A DNA stretch of 64,000 nt, from NCBI RefSeq assembly GCF_001426195.1, contig NZ_LMRS01000012.1, positions 248,001-312,000 of the forward strand, read 5' to 3'. Positions 9,665-20,088 of this stretch are shown in pieces. How positions within the stretch are numbered: position 1 is the stretch's first letter; every line of letters begins with the position of its first letter. This DNA is from Sphingomonas sp. Leaf339 (lineage in GTDB: Bacteria; Pseudomonadota; Alphaproteobacteria; Sphingomonadales; Sphingomonadaceae). The translations under genes and the position numbers were made by a program. Under the pieces are notes generated by a model. It was not told the DNA's origin. It was given only the letters and a program-made list of their open reading frames with translations, and ran no database searches.

Positions 9665-10105
9665 TCACGCAGCCTGTTCCCATCGCCCGGCCTCGTTCTG
9701 CTTCCAGTAACGACGCTCCACACCGTCACGATCGGCCAGCGCCTTCCACGCCAATCGCGCCTCGCGGATGCGATCATCGTCGAAAAAATGGAACGCGCGA
9801 TCGAAATCGAGCGCATCGTCACGCCAGACGCCATCAACCAGGGCGATGTGACGAGCGTTGTTCGCGGCGTTGACGTCGGGCGCGATCAGCACCGGCTGAG
9901 CGGCGTCGTCCGCGTCGCCGAGTTGGGCGTGGGGCAGGAAGCTATCAGGCGTGTATTGCCACAGCAGTCGGTCGAGATGACGACGTTGTTCCTCGTTATC
10001 GGTGACGATCAACAGGCGGGCGCCGGTCGATACGACCTTCGCCGCGATTTGCGGGAGAGCGCGGTCGAGCGGGGTGGCGGTGAGGTGGTAGAAATCGACC
10101 TGCAT
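9665..10105 (-). CDS. holC: DNA polymerase III chi subunit
   Basis: A 146-residue protein beginning MQVDFYHLTATPLDRALPQI, the standard HolC start. Further signatures are LLIVTDNEEQRRHLDRLLW and FLPHAQLG, then ALVDGVWRDD and a C-terminal WKQNEAGRWEQ. HolC links the polymerase III clamp loader to single-strand binding protein. The open frame extends upstream to 10207 but that extension is low-complexity and not family-like, so ATG 10105 is chosen. Confidence 0.9.
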   Translation of the reverse strand: MQVDFYHLTATPLDRALPQIAAKVVSTGARLLIVTDNEEQRRHLDRLLWQYTPDSFLPHAQLGDADDAAQPVLIAPDVNAANNARHIALVDGVWRDDALDFDRAFHFFDDDRIREARLAWKALADRDGVERRYWKQNEAGRWEQAA

Positions 10106-10273
10106 GGCGGGCGGTGTAGCGGAGTGCGGGTGCTGGCTCCAGCGGCACAGGTCTGCCCCGGGAGATCGGGGGCTGCTGTCTGTCGCCGAGCGCCGTTTTC
10201 CGTCCAAACCATCCGCTTTGGACCGTCGTCGCGTTGCGCGACTTGAATTCGGATGAGAACAGGCGTGTAATCT

Positions 10274-11338
10274 TTAACGCGCGGGCCGGAATTTCGATCG
10301 ACCTGGGCGCTTGAACCAGAAGCTCCAGACGCTCAGCGTTCCCAACAGGCCGAGAACGACACCGGAAAGGGTCATCACCAGGCGATAGCCAAGACCGCCG
10401 ATCTTGGCCGCATGTAGCGGATACAGCATGTTGTACACGGTGACGACCGGCGAGAGCGACGCCGCGTCGCGGGCCCCGATCAACCGACCGTCATCGGCGG
10501 CAAACCACAAGGTCGTCCGCCCGTTTGGCAAACACTCCTGCGGCCGTCTCATCCGGATGGTGACGAGCCCGCTTCCCTTGCGCGGTAGCGACAGGCTGCG
10601 TAATTCGGCGTCCGGAAAGCGCGCGCGCGCCGCGACGATCATGCCCTGCCAGTCGAGATGGGGGGCAAGGGCAACCCTTGGTCCTTTCGGTGTCCGCAGC
10701 GCCGCATCGATTGCCGCCGGCGCATTGGGACCGAGGTACAACGCGCTGATCGGCCGGAACACCAGGGTCGCGCCCGTCAGCAGCGACAGGATCAGCAACG
10801 GCGCCGCGACGATCCCGAGATCGCGATGATGCCGTAAAATCGCTGGACGGCTGAGCCGCTTGGGCAATGGACGGAACGCGAACGTCTTGCGCGTCCGCCA
10901 CCATAGTATCGTGCCGGTCAGCACGAAAACCAGCCCCGCCACGCCTGCGATACCGATGATCGTCTCGCCGGTGTCGCCTGACAACAGGTGATGGTGCAGA
11001 TCGAACAGCCATAGTTCGGGCCGTGCCCATTGCGACTGCCATTGGCTGACGATCGTGCCAGCCTGATCGGTATAGGCCCCCGCTCCCTTACCGAAATCGA
11101 GTCGGTCAAGTCCGAGATCGGCATTCGCGAAGGTGATGCTCTGCGGGCGCGCTGCGGGATTGGCCATCAGCCGTTCGGTCGTGGCGGCAAGAAACTGCGT
11201 AGTCTGGACCGGTGCATCGCCGGCGTGCGGCAGCATGATCCAGGTATCGCGGTGAATGAGGATCGCACCGGTCAACCCCAGCAGCGCGAGGATCAATCCC
11301 AGGAACCCGCCTGTCCAGCGGTGCAGTGTATCTAGCAT
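10274..11338 (-). CDS. PepSY-associated transmembrane protein (iron-uptake type)
   Basis: A 354-residue inner-membrane protein starting MLDTLHRWTGGFLGLILALL. It has four likely membrane segments (about residues 9-32, 140-162, 190-212 and 325-346), conserved His residues such as HRW, FDLHHHLLSGDTGE and HHRDLG, and PepSY-like periplasmic regions. Members next to siderophore receptors are thought to help reduce or release iron in the periplasm. The stop of the TonB receptor lies seven bases upstream, so the two form one operon. ATG 11338 is chosen because the longer frame overlaps the receptor. Confidence 0.85.
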   Translation of the reverse strand: MLDTLHRWTGGFLGLILALLGLTGAILIHRDTWIMLPHAGDAPVQTTQFLAATTERLMANPAARPQSITFANADLGLDRLDFGKGAGAYTDQAGTIVSQWQSQWARPELWLFDLHHHLLSGDTGETIIGIAGVAGLVFVLTGTILWWRTRKTFAFRPLPKRLSRPAILRHHRDLGIVAAPLLILSLLTGATLVFRPISALYLGPNAPAAIDAALRTPKGPRVALAPHLDWQGMIVAARARFPDAELRSLSLPRKGSGLVTIRMRRPQECLPNGRTTLWFAADDGRLIGARDAASLSPVVTVYNMLYPLHAAKIGGLGYRLVMTLSGVVLGLLGTLSVWSFWFKRPGRSKFRPAR

Positions 11339-11345
11339 TGCCACG

Positions 11346-13502
11346 TTAAAAACGAACGTCCCAGCCGAGCGTGAAATTACGCCCGCGCCCCGAAAAGAAA
11401 TGCGCGTTATCCGTCGGGCGCACCGTATCGCTGTAATAATCAATATAAAAATGGTCGAAGATATTTTGCGCGCTTAACGTCAGCGCCCCGATCGGCAGAG
11501 CATAGCGGATAGACGCGTCAGTAATGTTGTAACCGCCAAAGTCGTTTGCGGCGGGCAGCCCGACATATTTGCGCGCGAGATAGAATTGCTGTTGCACGCG
11601 CGCAGACAGGTTGCCGCGGATGAAGCTGGCAGCGAGATTGAGACGATCGGGCGAAATATTTGCGCCGTCCAGATCGATATCGACCCTGCCGTCGTCATTC
11701 GAGTCCGTCCGCCCGACCAGATGCGCGAACCCAGTCGAGAAATTCAGGCCCGGCAGCGGCAACTGCACCGCCAGATTGATCTCTATCCCCTGAATTTCAA
11801 CGCGCTGGCGTTGCGCTTCATAGGCGCCGCCGATGAACACCAGCACTTGTCCGCGCGTGCTGGTCGACAAGAAATAGGTCGCGCTCGCGTTCATCGGCCC
11901 CTGCTTCACCTCGACACCGAGTTCGCGATTGTTCGACACGACGGGCGCGATATCGACATAGGTATCGAGATCGACGCCGTCGCGATTGATCGCCCGGGAA
12001 ATGCGGCCGACATCCGGCACGGTGTATCCCTGTGCGTAGCTGCCATAAGCCCTGATGCCGGGGACCGGTTCGACGATGACACCGCCATTCAGCAGCGTCT
12101 TGCCAAAGCTGGGGCTGCCGCCCGCCACCGCGTGACGACCATATGAAGCAAGTGTCGTGTAATCGTCGATGACGATCTTCACATTTTCATACCGCGCGCC
12201 GCCCGCCAACCGTACGACCTTGTCGAACAAGGCGAGATTGACCTGCCCGAACGGCGCGAAGCTGCGGAAATCGGCGGGCGGCACCCAGACGCGATCGGTC
12301 GCGATCAGGCGTTGTTCGGTGCGATCGTACAGCGCATCGAACCCCAGCGTCGCGGTCAGCGCGTCGAAGCCGGGAATACCGCGCTCGTAACTGAACTTGC
12401 CGCCATATTTGCGCGATCTGTTCTGCGATTGATCGAACAGCGTGCCGACCGGCGCGAGCCTAGCGTCCTGAAACGTTGCGATCGGTGCCACCTCTCCGCC
12501 GAACGTATCGCGCGACCGGTTGAAGAATATCTGGGTTACCAGATTGCCGCCCCATAGATTTGGATCGGTCAGCGACAGCGCGATGCCCTCGGTCCTGTTT
12601 TTGGCAGGATTACCCGGCGGCGTGCCCCGCACCGACGTCGTCGGCAGGTTGTTTCGGAAATTGCCGTTGCTGGCAATATAATTGCCGCCGCCCTTCAGTT
12701 CGAAACGGTTGGCGATCAGGTCGATCCGCGCTGTATCGGTCAGCGCATAGCCGGCGCGCGCAAACGCCGACCAGCTCCGCGAATCCTGTGTCTCGCCCTG
12801 AGTCAAATCGGTGCCTACGCGGTTGCCGTGGCCGTCATAGAACGCCCCCCGCCTGTCGTATGCGCCGCCTGCCATCACGTCGAACCGTCCCGATTTCCAC
12901 GCGAGCAGGCCGGCAACCTTGCCGCCATGACCGTCGCCGTTGAAACCGGTATCGCTCGTCCCTTGAGCCAGCGCGCGGCCCGACAGACCTTCGGCACGTG
13001 GCGGTTGCACCGTCACCTGATTAACGATCCCGCCGGTGCCGCCGATGCCCTGCAATGCGTTGGATCCGTAGATCAACTCGACCCGGTCGACGAAGAACGG
13101 ATCGATCGTGAAGCCGTCGCGCGATCCATCGCGTAGCGGCGTCGACTGCGGAATACCGTTGATCGCATATAGTGGTGAGCGTCCGCGCAGCGTCTCGCCC
13201 GCGCCTGACAGCTTTTGCCGGGTCGGGGAGAATGACGGTGTCAGGTTAGAGACGGCATCGACCACCGAACCCCCGATCGCAACCTGCTGATCCAGCGCGG
13301 CACGATCGATCACGTCGATCGTTATCGGCAGCGCATTGGGCGGGAGGATGCTGCGGGTTGCACTGACAACGATCTCATCGGTTGTCTCCGTACGCCGATC
13401 GTCGGCATCATCCGCTATCGGAGCGACGATCTCCCGCGCCAGGGCCGGCGTCGCCGAACCGATGACCGGCAAAGCAAGGATAGTGAAAAGCCCAAAACGC
13501 AT
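11346..13502 (-). CDS. TonB-dependent outer-membrane receptor, probably ferric siderophore
   Basis: A 718-residue receptor with a 22-residue signal peptide (MRFGLFTILALPVIGSATPA), a TonB box DEIVVSATR at about residues 42-50, a plug domain containing ELIYGSNALQGIGGTGGIVN, and a C-terminal beta-barrel ending in WDVRF with the terminal Phe. The plug resembles IutA/pesticin-type receptors, and the adjacent PepSY gene supports iron uptake; the ligand is not predictable. A TGC-N9-GCA inverted repeat 46 bases upstream of the ATG is a candidate Fur operator. Confidence 0.9.
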   Translation of the reverse strand: MRFGLFTILALPVIGSATPALAREIVAPIADDADDRRTETTDEIVVSATRSILPPNALPITIDVIDRAALDQQVAIGGSVVDAVSNLTPSFSPTRQKLSGAGETLRGRSPLYAINGIPQSTPLRDGSRDGFTIDPFFVDRVELIYGSNALQGIGGTGGIVNQVTVQPPRAEGLSGRALAQGTSDTGFNGDGHGGKVAGLLAWKSGRFDVMAGGAYDRRGAFYDGHGNRVGTDLTQGETQDSRSWSAFARAGYALTDTARIDLIANRFELKGGGNYIASNGNFRNNLPTTSVRGTPPGNPAKNRTEGIALSLTDPNLWGGNLVTQIFFNRSRDTFGGEVAPIATFQDARLAPVGTLFDQSQNRSRKYGGKFSYERGIPGFDALTATLGFDALYDRTEQRLIATDRVWVPPADFRSFAPFGQVNLALFDKVVRLAGGARYENVKIVIDDYTTLASYGRHAVAGGSPSFGKTLLNGGVIVEPVPGIRAYGSYAQGYTVPDVGRISRAINRDGVDLDTYVDIAPVVSNNRELGVEVKQGPMNASATYFLSTSTRGQVLVFIGGAYEAQRQRVEIQGIEINLAVQLPLPGLNFSTGFAHLVGRTDSNDDGRVDIDLDGANISPDRLNLAASFIRGNLSARVQQQFYLARKYVGLPAANDFGGYNITDASIRYALPIGALTLSAQNIFDHFYIDYYSDTVRPTDNAHFFSGRGRNFTLGWDVRF

Positions 13503-13547
13503 GTTGTCCCCCGAATGAGGGCATCCCTACGCATACCGAGACGCTAA

Positions 13548-13562
13548 TGCAAATCGTTCGCA
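13548..13562. promoter_or_regulatory. Candidate Fur-type operator
   Basis: TGCAAATCGTTCGCA is an imperfect palindrome (TGC-x-AA ... TT-x-GCA) lying 46 bases upstream of the TonB receptor ATG. Its reverse complement shares 14 identical bases, TGCGAACGATTTGC, with the site at 26815-26828 in front of the PepSY-DUF2271-DUF4198-ApbE operon. Two iron-type operons sharing this element suggests a common iron regulator. The regulator gene is not in the window. Confidence 0.55.
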
Positions 13563-13621
13563 CGGTATGCGGCGTGCCTTGCCGAAGGAGGTTGTTCCTT
13601 CCTCAAGCGACGGTCAGTCGC

Positions 13622-13637
13622 CGGCATCCTCATGCCG
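13622..13637 (-). terminator. Possible hairpin terminator after glpK
   Basis: CGGCAT and ATGCCG form a perfect six-base-pair stem around a four-base loop, 19 bases past the glpK stop on its coding strand. A second small stem (GAAGGA/TCCTTC) lies at 13584-13601. No T run follows, so termination is uncertain. Confidence 0.3.
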
Positions 13638-13655
13638 CTCGAATGACCCGAGCTG

Positions 13656-15143
13656 TTACGTACTCAGCGTCCGTCGCAACGCATCCCGCCAGCCGCTGAC
13701 GAGCCGCGTCCGACGCTCATCTTCCATCGCCGGTGTGAACGACCGGTCGCGCGACCACAGCGCCTCGATCGCCGGCAGGCCGGACCAGATGCCCGTCGCC
13801 AGCCCCGCATGGAACGCCGCCCCCCGCGCGGTCGTCTCCAGGTCCGCCGGGCGCTCGACTGGCACGTCGAGCAGGTCGGCGAGAAACGCGCACAGCCAGT
13901 CATTCGCCGCCATGCCGCCATCGACGCGCACCGTCGCCGGTCGCACCCCGCTGTCGGCGATCATCGCCTTGATCAGGTCCATCGTCTGATACCCGACCGC
14001 CTCCAGCGCCGCGCGCGCCAGATGCGCCTGCGTCGCGCCCAGCGTCAGGCCAAAGATCGCGCCGCGCGCATCGGGGTCCCAGTGCGGCGCACCCAGCCCC
14101 GCGAAGGCCGGCACCATGTAGACGCCGTGGCTGTCCGGCACCTGTGTCGCCATGTCGTCGGTCTCGCGCGCATGGGTGATAACGCCGATCCCGTCGCGCA
14201 GCCACTTCACCGCTGCCCCCGCCACGAAGATCGATCCCTCCAGCGCATAGGTCGTCAGCCCATCCAGCCGATAGGCGGGCGTGGTCAGTAGGCGATCATC
14301 CGAAGTGATTGCTTCGTCGCCGGTGTTCATCAGCATGAAGCACCCGGTGCCATAGGTGGACTTGACCATCCCGCGCGCGAAGCACGCTTGCCCGAACAAC
14401 GCCGCCTGCTGGTCGCCCGCGATCCCCGCGATCGGGATCGACGCGTCGAACAGGCCGGGCGCGGTATGGCCATAGATATGCGCATTGTCGTGCACCGCCG
14501 GCAGCATCGCCATCGGCACGTCCAGCAACCGGCACAATTCCTCGTCCCAGCAACCCCGATGGATGTCCCACAACAGCGTTCGCGACGCATTGGTCACGTC
14601 GGTCGCGTGTACCGAGCCGCCGGTCAGCCGCCACAGCAGGAAACTGTCGATCGTACCGAACGCCAGGTCGCCCCGCGCCGCCCTGTCGCGCGCATCGCCG
14701 ACATGATCGAGGATCCACGCGATCTTGGTGGCGGAAAAATACGGATCCAGCAGCAGGCCGGTTCGCGCCCGCACCATGGCCTCCGCCCCATCCTCCTTCA
14801 GTTGCCGACAGCGCGGCGCCGTCCGTCGATCCTGCCACACGATCGCGCGGTGGATCGGCTCGCCCGTCGCGCGGTCCCACACCACCACCGTCTCGCGCTG
14901 GTTGGTGATGCCGATGCCGGCGATACCGCTGGCGCCCACGCCGCTCGCCGCGATCGCCTCCCGCGCGGTGGCGAGCGTGTCGCGCCAGATATCCTCCGGG
15001 TCATGCTCCACCCAGCCGGGTTCCGGATAATGCTGCGCGAACTCGCGCTGCGCGATCGATACCCGTCGCGCATCGGCGTCGAAGACGATGCTGCGGGTAG
15101 AGGTCGTTCCCTGATCGATTGCCAGGATATGCGTCGCGGCCAT
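13656..15143 (-). CDS. glpK: Glycerol kinase
   Basis: A 495-residue FGGY-family kinase making sn-glycerol 3-phosphate from glycerol and ATP. Signatures are [17 protein letters not shown] at the start, [39 protein letters not shown] and the [20 protein letters not shown] segment near residue 405, all typical for Glp[10 protein letters not shown] eight bases upstream supports ATG 15143. It is divergent from glpD, with 71 bases between the starts, giving a compact glycerol catabolic pair; no glpF or glpR is in the window. Confidence 0.96.
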   Translation of the reverse strand: MAATHILAIDQGTTSTRSIVFDADARRVSIAQREFAQHYPEPGWVEHDPEDIWRDTLATAREAIAASGVGASGIAGIGITNQRETVVVWDRATGEPIHRAIVWQDRRTAPRCRQLKEDGAEAMVRARTGLLLDPYFSATKIAWILDHVGDARDRAARGDLAFGTIDSFLLWRLTGGSVHATDVTNASRTLLWDIHRGCWDEELCRLLDVPMAMLPAVHDNAHIYGHTAPGLFDASIPIAGIAGDQQAALFGQACFARGMVKSTYGTGCFMLMNTGDEAITSDDRLLTTPAYRLDGLTTYALEGSIFVAGAAVKWLRDGIGVITHARETDDMATQVPDSHGVYMVPAFAGLGAPHWDPDARGAIFGLTLGATQAHLARAALEAVGYQTMDLIKAMIADSGVRPATVRVDGGMAANDWLCAFLADLLDVPVERPADLETTARGAAFHAGLATGIWSGLPAIEALWSRDRSFTPAMEDERRTRLVSGWRDALRRTLST

Positions 15144-15165
15144 GCCGATCCTCTCCGCCGTTGAC

Positions 15166-15182
15166 GGCGCCCGTCCGGCGCC
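15166..15182. promoter_or_regulatory. GGCGCC repeat in the glpK/glpD intergenic region
   Basis: GGCGCC at 15166-15171 and 15177-15182, separated by CGTCC, form a symmetric element in the middle of the 71-base divergent promoter region. It could be an operator or an RNA hairpin. This is inference from symmetry only. Confidence 0.25.
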
Positions 15183-15214
15183 CTGCTTCCGGTCTAGCCG
15201 ATGATGCGGTACCA

Positions 15215-16720
15215 GTGCACCCGGTGACCTATGATCTGCTCATCGTCGGCGGCGGCATCAACGGCGCCGGCATCGCGCGCGATGCAGCCGGGCGCGGGCT
15301 TTCTGTGCTGTTGGTCGAGCAGGACGATCTCGCCGGACATACCTCGTCAGCCTCCACCAAGCTGATCCACGGTGGCCTGCGCTATCTGGAATATGGCGAA
15401 TTCCGGCTGGTGCGCGAGGCGCTGATCGAGCGTGAGCGGTTATGGCGGATGGCACCCCATATCATCTGGCCGCTGCGCTTCGTTCTGCCACAGGCGCAGT
15501 CGCCCCGCCCCGGCTGGATGGTCCGGCTCGGCCTGTTCCTCTACGACCATCTCGGCGGACGCGACCGATTGCCCGGCACCGAGACCGTCGCGCTTGATCG
15601 CTCCGCGCTGGGTCACGGTTTGAGCGATCCCCACGGCACCGCCTTCGTCTATTCGGACTGCTGGGTAGAGGACAGCCGCCTCGTCGTCCTGAATGCGCTG
15701 GACGCCGCCGAGCGCGGCGCGGACATCCGGACGCGCACCCGCCTCGCCCGCGCGAGGCGCCACGGCGATCATTGGCAGGCGACAATTGCGGACGCGGCGG
15801 GTGAGCACCGGGTGAAGGCGCGCGCGCTGGTGAACGCGGCGGGGCCGTGGGTGGCGGACGTGATCGGCCGCGTGGCGGGACTGGATAGCGATCACGGCGT
15901 CCGGCTGGTGAAGGGCAGCCATATCGTCGTGCCGAAACTCTATGACGGCGACCACGCCTTCATGTTGCAGAACCCCGACCGCCGCATCGTCTTCGCCATC
16001 CCCTATGAAGGCCGCTTCACGCTGATCGGCACCACCGACCAACCGTGGCATGGCCCGCCCGCCAGGGCGTCGATCGATGCGGAGGAAACGGCGTATCTGC
16101 TGGCGACGGCAAACCGGTATTTCGCGGATCAGATCGCGGCAGGCGATATCATCTGGAGCTTCGCCGGCATACGTCCTTTGCATGACGATCGGGCCGGCAA
16201 TGCGTCGGCAGTGACGCGCGACTATGCGTTCGATCTCGACGTCGATGACGGCGGATTACCGATGCTGAGCATCTTCGGCGGCAAGATCACCACCTATCGC
16301 AAGCTCGCCGAACACGCGATGCGCGACCTGAAGCCATTCTTTCCCAACATGCCGGGCGCGTGGACCGCCGACTTGCCGCTGCCCGGCGGCGACATAGCCG
16401 ATGCCGATTTCGACCGCTTCGTCGCAGATCTGAAGCGCGAGCGACCGCATCTGTCGCCGTCAATCCTTCATCGGCTGGCACGGGCCTATGGCACGCGGGT
16501 CAGCGACATACTGGGGGAGGCAAGCATCGACGCCGATCTCGGTGAGGATTTCGGCGCCGGCCTGACCCGCGCCGAACTCGATTACCTCATCGCCAGCGAG
16601 TGGGCACGAACGGCGGAGGACATATTGTTCCGCCGCAGCAAGCTCGGTCTGCACGTTCCGGCGGATACGGCGGCCCGGATCACCGCCTGGCTCGATACCC
16701 ACACGATTACAGCGCGCTGA
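15215..16720 (+). CDS. glpD: Aerobic glycerol-3-phosphate dehydrogenase
   Basis: A 501-residue FAD enzyme that oxidises glycerol 3-phosphate to dihydroxyacetone phosphate at the inner membrane and feeds electrons to quinone. The Rossmann motif [20 protein letters not shown] starts at about residue 6, followed by [16 protein letters not shown] and, later, [16 protein letters not shown]. No in-frame ATG lies close to the conserved start, so GTG 15215 (or GTG 15224) is chosen; the longer frame from 15119 would read into glpK. Length equals that of typical GlpD. Its end overlaps the convergent gene by 14 bases. Confidence 0.93.
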   Translation: MHPVTYDLLIVGGGINGAGIARDAAGRGLSVLLVEQDDLAGHTSSASTKLIHGGLRYLEYGEFRLVREALIERERLWRMAPHIIWPLRFVLPQAQSPRPGWMVRLGLFLYDHLGGRDRLPGTETVALDRSALGHGLSDPHGTAFVYSDCWVEDSRLVVLNALDAAERGADIRTRTRLARARRHGDHWQATIADAAGEHRVKARALVNAAGPWVADVIGRVAGLDSDHGVRLVKGSHIVVPKLYDGDHAFMLQNPDRRIVFAIPYEGRFTLIGTTDQPWHGPPARASIDAEETAYLLATANRYFADQIAAGDIIWSFAGIRPLHDDRAGNASAVTRDYAFDLDVDDGGLPMLSIFGGKITTYRKLAEHAMRDLKPFFPNMPGAWTADLPLPGGDIADADFDRFVADLKRERPHLSPSILHRLARAYGTRVSDILGEASIDADLGEDFGAGLTRAELDYLIASEWARTAEDILFRRSKLGLHVPADTAARITAWLDTHTITAR

Positions 16721-17618
16721 TCTCCAGCGTCAGTACATCTTCATAATCGCCCGCGACATGCGGGCCGATCGTGCCAAGCCTCAGTTCCAGGGGCATGGAG
16801 GTGCCGGCGACCGACCGAGGTGCTTCGATCACCTGTTCCCAATGGCGGGTCAGGTCGATCTCCTCGCCGCGCAGCCGGGCCTGATAGGAAAAGCCCTCGT
16901 CGCCGTCCGGCTTGTCCTTCAACAGCAATCGGCCGCGATGCGCGGAGTCGATCGTCAGCCTGGCGGTGGTGTTGGCCCGCACCTGCAGAAAGACGCTGCG
17001 CGTTGCATCGCTGGCCAGGATGCCAAAGTCGATATGCGATACCGTCGACCCTTCTCCGAACGTACCCGCCGCCCCAGCGATGTTCATCTGCGCGCGCGGC
17101 ACCGCGAATAGCTGGACGCGCACCGGTGCCGGCGCGGTGTTCGTCGCCGGTGCGCCGATATCGCGCACCTCCAGCATCAGATCGAGCGCGTGGTCGCCCG
17201 CCTCTGGCACCGCGTCCTGCGTCACCAGCGCCTCCAGCGGCACCGTCATCCGTTCGTTGCCGGCCATGGTGATCCGCCAGATGCCGGGTGTCGCGGTCGT
17301 GGCGACTGCCGCGCTGCCGGCACGGGAAGAAAACGTGACGCGGACGTCAGTATCGGGGATCACGGCATCACCGACCGGCAACCGCTCCGCATTCAACAAG
17401 ACCAGATCAATGGTGCAGGCGTCCTCGTCACGGTTCTCCAGCTCGAAATTCTGGCGCCCGACGGTACGCGAAAAGGCGAATGCATCGTAATCCAGCCGTA
17501 TCGTCGTACCGGCGCCGACCAGTGTCACGTCGCACGCCGCAGCCGGCCCGGTCGCCAGCATCAGGGCGAACAACACCATCAGGAAACGGCTAGCGACCGA
17601 GATGCAAGACGCCGACAT
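16707..17618 (-). CDS. Secreted protein of the chaperone-usher cluster (possible minor pilin or tip protein)
   Basis: A 303-residue protein with a signal peptide ending ATGPAAAC. The mature part is predicted mostly beta-rich and includes a pilin-like N-terminal CDVTLVGAG segment and Cys pairs (Cys29 and the DACTIDL cysteine). I do not recognise a named family. It begins inside the last codons of the usher gene (29-base overlap), with GAAGGG eight bases before the ATG, so it is translated from the pilus operon mRNA. Position and export suggest an adhesin or minor subunit; that is inference. Confidence 0.65.
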   Translation of the reverse strand: MSASCISVASRFLMVLFALMLATGPAAACDVTLVGAGTTIRLDYDAFAFSRTVGRQNFELENRDEDACTIDLVLLNAERLPVGDAVIPDTDVRVTFSSRAGSAAVATTATPGIWRITMAGNERMTVPLEALVTQDAVPEAGDHALDLMLEVRDIGAPATNTAPAPVRVQLFAVPRAQMNIAGAAGTFGEGSTVSHIDFGILASDATRSVFLQVRANTTARLTIDSAHRGRLLLKDKPDGDEGFSYQARLRGEEIDLTRHWEQVIEAPRSVAGTSMPLELRLGTIGPHVAGDYEDVLTLEISAL

Positions 17619-20085
17619 CGACGATACCCTTCGATTTGGCCTTGATCTCGAACTCGACGGGCGGCCGGTCTGCGACCATCAGCCGATACCGGCCGGGCGC
17701 CAGTCGATCCGCCACGAAGCGACCGGCGCGGTTCGTGAAAAAGCCGCGCTCTTTCCACCCCTTGGCCAGTGCCGCATCGACAGGCACGATCGTTCCCGTC
17801 GCCAGCGCCAGCGGACCGTCCGCAGACGCCAGCACGCCGACCGCGATCCGCGATGCGTCGCTGCCGATCATGCTGCGATACCCCGATCCGTAACCGGGGA
17901 ATATCTCGATGCTGCCCGCCCCCAGATCATATCCGTCGGGCAACGGATCGACCTTCACGTCGTATCGCCCGACCCCATAGGCGCGGTTGACTGGCACCAA
18001 CGCCGGCCCGAACCAGCCGGACCGCGCGATCACCCGGTCACCCGACATGATCTGCGCCGTCGACCCGGACAGCGTGTCGTGCAGTGGCGCGATCACGAAC
18101 GCATCATCGACCGATCGGCCGAGCGCAAACGTGCCGCCGGCAAAACCGATGAACGACCGCAGATTCCAGTCGGAGGTGTTCGATGTGCGTCCGTCTGGCC
18201 CGGCAGTCTCCAGCCGGTTGTGATTCACGACCAGATCGAACCGGTTGTTGACATAGGCCAGCCGGCCGGACGCCGCCGTTTCGCCACGATCGCGGGTGTA
18301 GCGCACCGCGCCGCTGACCTCGCCCAACCGCCCCTCGCCCGTGCGGCTGACCTCCACCTCAGTCCGTCCCCGACTGCTATCGTATCGCGCATCGGCGTAA
18401 TCCCGCCGACCGAGCCGCAGCGACAGGCCGACTGCGATCCGGTCCTCGTCGCTGCGCGGATCCCGCGACATGGTCCGCGTCGCCGTCATGTTCAGGCCGA
18501 ACCGGCCAAAACTCCGCCCCAGCGACAGGTCGATCCGCCGTACATCGAAGCCGGGATTTCGCACCTTCGTATAGCCGCCGCCGATGCCCAGGCTGACGCT
18601 GAACGGCGCCTGCCACTGGACCAACGCTGCGGTCTGCAGCGCCTGCGAATTGCGCACCTCGCGGGCGAAGGCATCCTGAAACGACACGCTGCGATAGATC
18701 GCCGATGCGTTGACGCGCAGATCGCTGGCCTCGCGCAACGAGAAGTCGCCGCGGTAATCGACCGATGCGGCATAGCCCATGCCGCCGCGCCGATAATTTA
18801 TGCTGGCCGCCCCCTCGACCTGGACGAAGCCGAGCCGATTGCCCACCACGACCACGCCGCCGATCTGCCCGGCCCTGCTGGTCGATTGCCCATCCATGCC
18901 GACCGTCAGCGTGTCCGACAGGCCGTGATAGGCGTAGCCGGTCGCCGCTGGCGACAGGCCGTATTGAAAGCGTCCGCGATCGCGGATGCCGGCCGATACG
19001 CCGAACTCGGTCGTGCCGCGGGTCAACAGGCTGCTGCTGTTGAAGACATTGAAATCGACGATCTCGCGCCGTCCGCCGACATCCTCGACGACCAGTTGGA
19101 CCTGATTGGGGCCGGTTGCGAGCGGGAAGTCGCCGATGTCATAGCGTCCTGCTTCCAGCCGGATCGTCTGCACCCGGATCTGATTGACGATCACGTCGAC
19201 AATGGATGCCCGTTCCAGCGTGAAGTCACGCCGGCCGATCGGGCGCGTATTCTGGAACGGTCGGATCGTGGAGTATGCCCGCTCGATGCCGATGCCCAGG
19301 ATACGCCCCGATCCCTGGAACGAGGTCGAACTGGGCGTGAACTCGCCGACCGTCATGCGCAGCGCCTGATCGAAACTGTCACGCGTCGCGCGGATTTCCC
19401 GCCGCCGCCACCGCTCGCCATCGTAGCTCGTACCACCGGTCAGCGTCACACCACCGAAGCCGCCGATATTGGCGATGCCGTTCAGGTCGGCACGCACGCG
19501 GGCGAAGCCGCCCGCCGGTCCGCCATGCACGTAACGCTGAGTCGCCGCGACGTTGACGCCGGCCGCAAAGGGTGCGGCCGGGACATAGCTGGACGGCACC
19601 GGCACATCGAGCTGCGGCTGCAGGCGGAGCGCGGCGGGCAGCGTGGCATCAGGGGCCAGCGCGGCGGCGACCTCCAGCGCCAGACTGTCGAACCGGATCG
19701 TCAGGCCGGGGATGTCGAGCTCGGTAAAATCCACTCGCGCTCGACCGGCGATCCGTGCCTCCAGTTCGGTCAGCATCCGGCGTTCGATCACCGGCGCGAT
19801 CAGTGCCAGCAGACGCCGCGCATCGATCTCGCCGTCACCCTTCACATCGACAGCAGTGCTGATCGTCCCCAGGAACTTGCCGTTAAGCTTCAGCGACACT
19901 TCGAGCGGTGTGCGCACCGGTTTGATCCGACCGAGCGGCGATGCGCCGCCCTGTGGTTGGGGCTGATCGATCATGGCCACCTGGACCTGCGCTGTGGCGG
20001 GTGCCGCCATCTGGGCGGCCGCCAACGCGCAGCAGACCGCCATCCGCGACAGGTCGCCATCGGCTGGCTGGCGCAGGCGCGACAT
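17590..20085 (-). CDS. Outer-membrane usher of a chaperone-usher pilus
   Basis: An 831-residue protein with a signal peptide ending about residue 33 and the FimD/PapC layout: an N-terminal domain with DVKGDGEIDARRLLALI, a long beta-barrel region (SYDGERWRRREIRATRDSF, VEDVGGRREIVDFNVF, GVSAGIRDRGRFQYG), a YGVGRYDVKVDPLPDGYDLG segment and a C-terminal carboxypeptidase-like domain (GRFVADRLAPGRYRLMVADR). Ushers secrete and polymerise pilins delivered by the chaperone. Three bases separate it from the chaperone gene upstream. The long open frame on the opposite strand is a GC-rich shadow. Confidence 0.92.
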   Translation of the reverse strand: MSRLRQPADGDLSRMAVCCALAAAQMAAPATAQVQVAMIDQPQPQGGASPLGRIKPVRTPLEVSLKLNGKFLGTISTAVDVKGDGEIDARRLLALIAPVIERRMLTELEARIAGRARVDFTELDIPGLTIRFDSLALEVAAALAPDATLPAALRLQPQLDVPVPSSYVPAAPFAAGVNVAATQRYVHGGPAGGFARVRADLNGIANIGGFGGVTLTGGTSYDGERWRRREIRATRDSFDQALRMTVGEFTPSSTSFQGSGRILGIGIERAYSTIRPFQNTRPIGRRDFTLERASIVDVIVNQIRVQTIRLEAGRYDIGDFPLATGPNQVQLVVEDVGGRREIVDFNVFNSSSLLTRGTTEFGVSAGIRDRGRFQYGLSPAATGYAYHGLSDTLTVGMDGQSTSRAGQIGGVVVVGNRLGFVQVEGAASINYRRGGMGYAASVDYRGDFSLREASDLRVNASAIYRSVSFQDAFAREVRNSQALQTAALVQWQAPFSVSLGIGGGYTKVRNPGFDVRRIDLSLGRSFGRFGLNMTATRTMSRDPRSDEDRIAVGLSLRLGRRDYADARYDSSRGRTEVEVSRTGEGRLGEVSGAVRYTRDRGETAASGRLAYVNNRFDLVVNHNRLETAGPDGRTSNTSDWNLRSFIGFAGGTFALGRSVDDAFVIAPLHDTLSGSTAQIMSGDRVIARSGWFGPALVPVNRAYGVGRYDVKVDPLPDGYDLGAGSIEIFPGYGSGYRSMIGSDASRIAVGVLASADGPLALATGTIVPVDAALAKGWKERGFFTNRAGRFVADRLAPGRYRLMVADRPPVEFEIKAKSKGIVDVGVLHLGR

Positions 20086-20088
20086 ACA

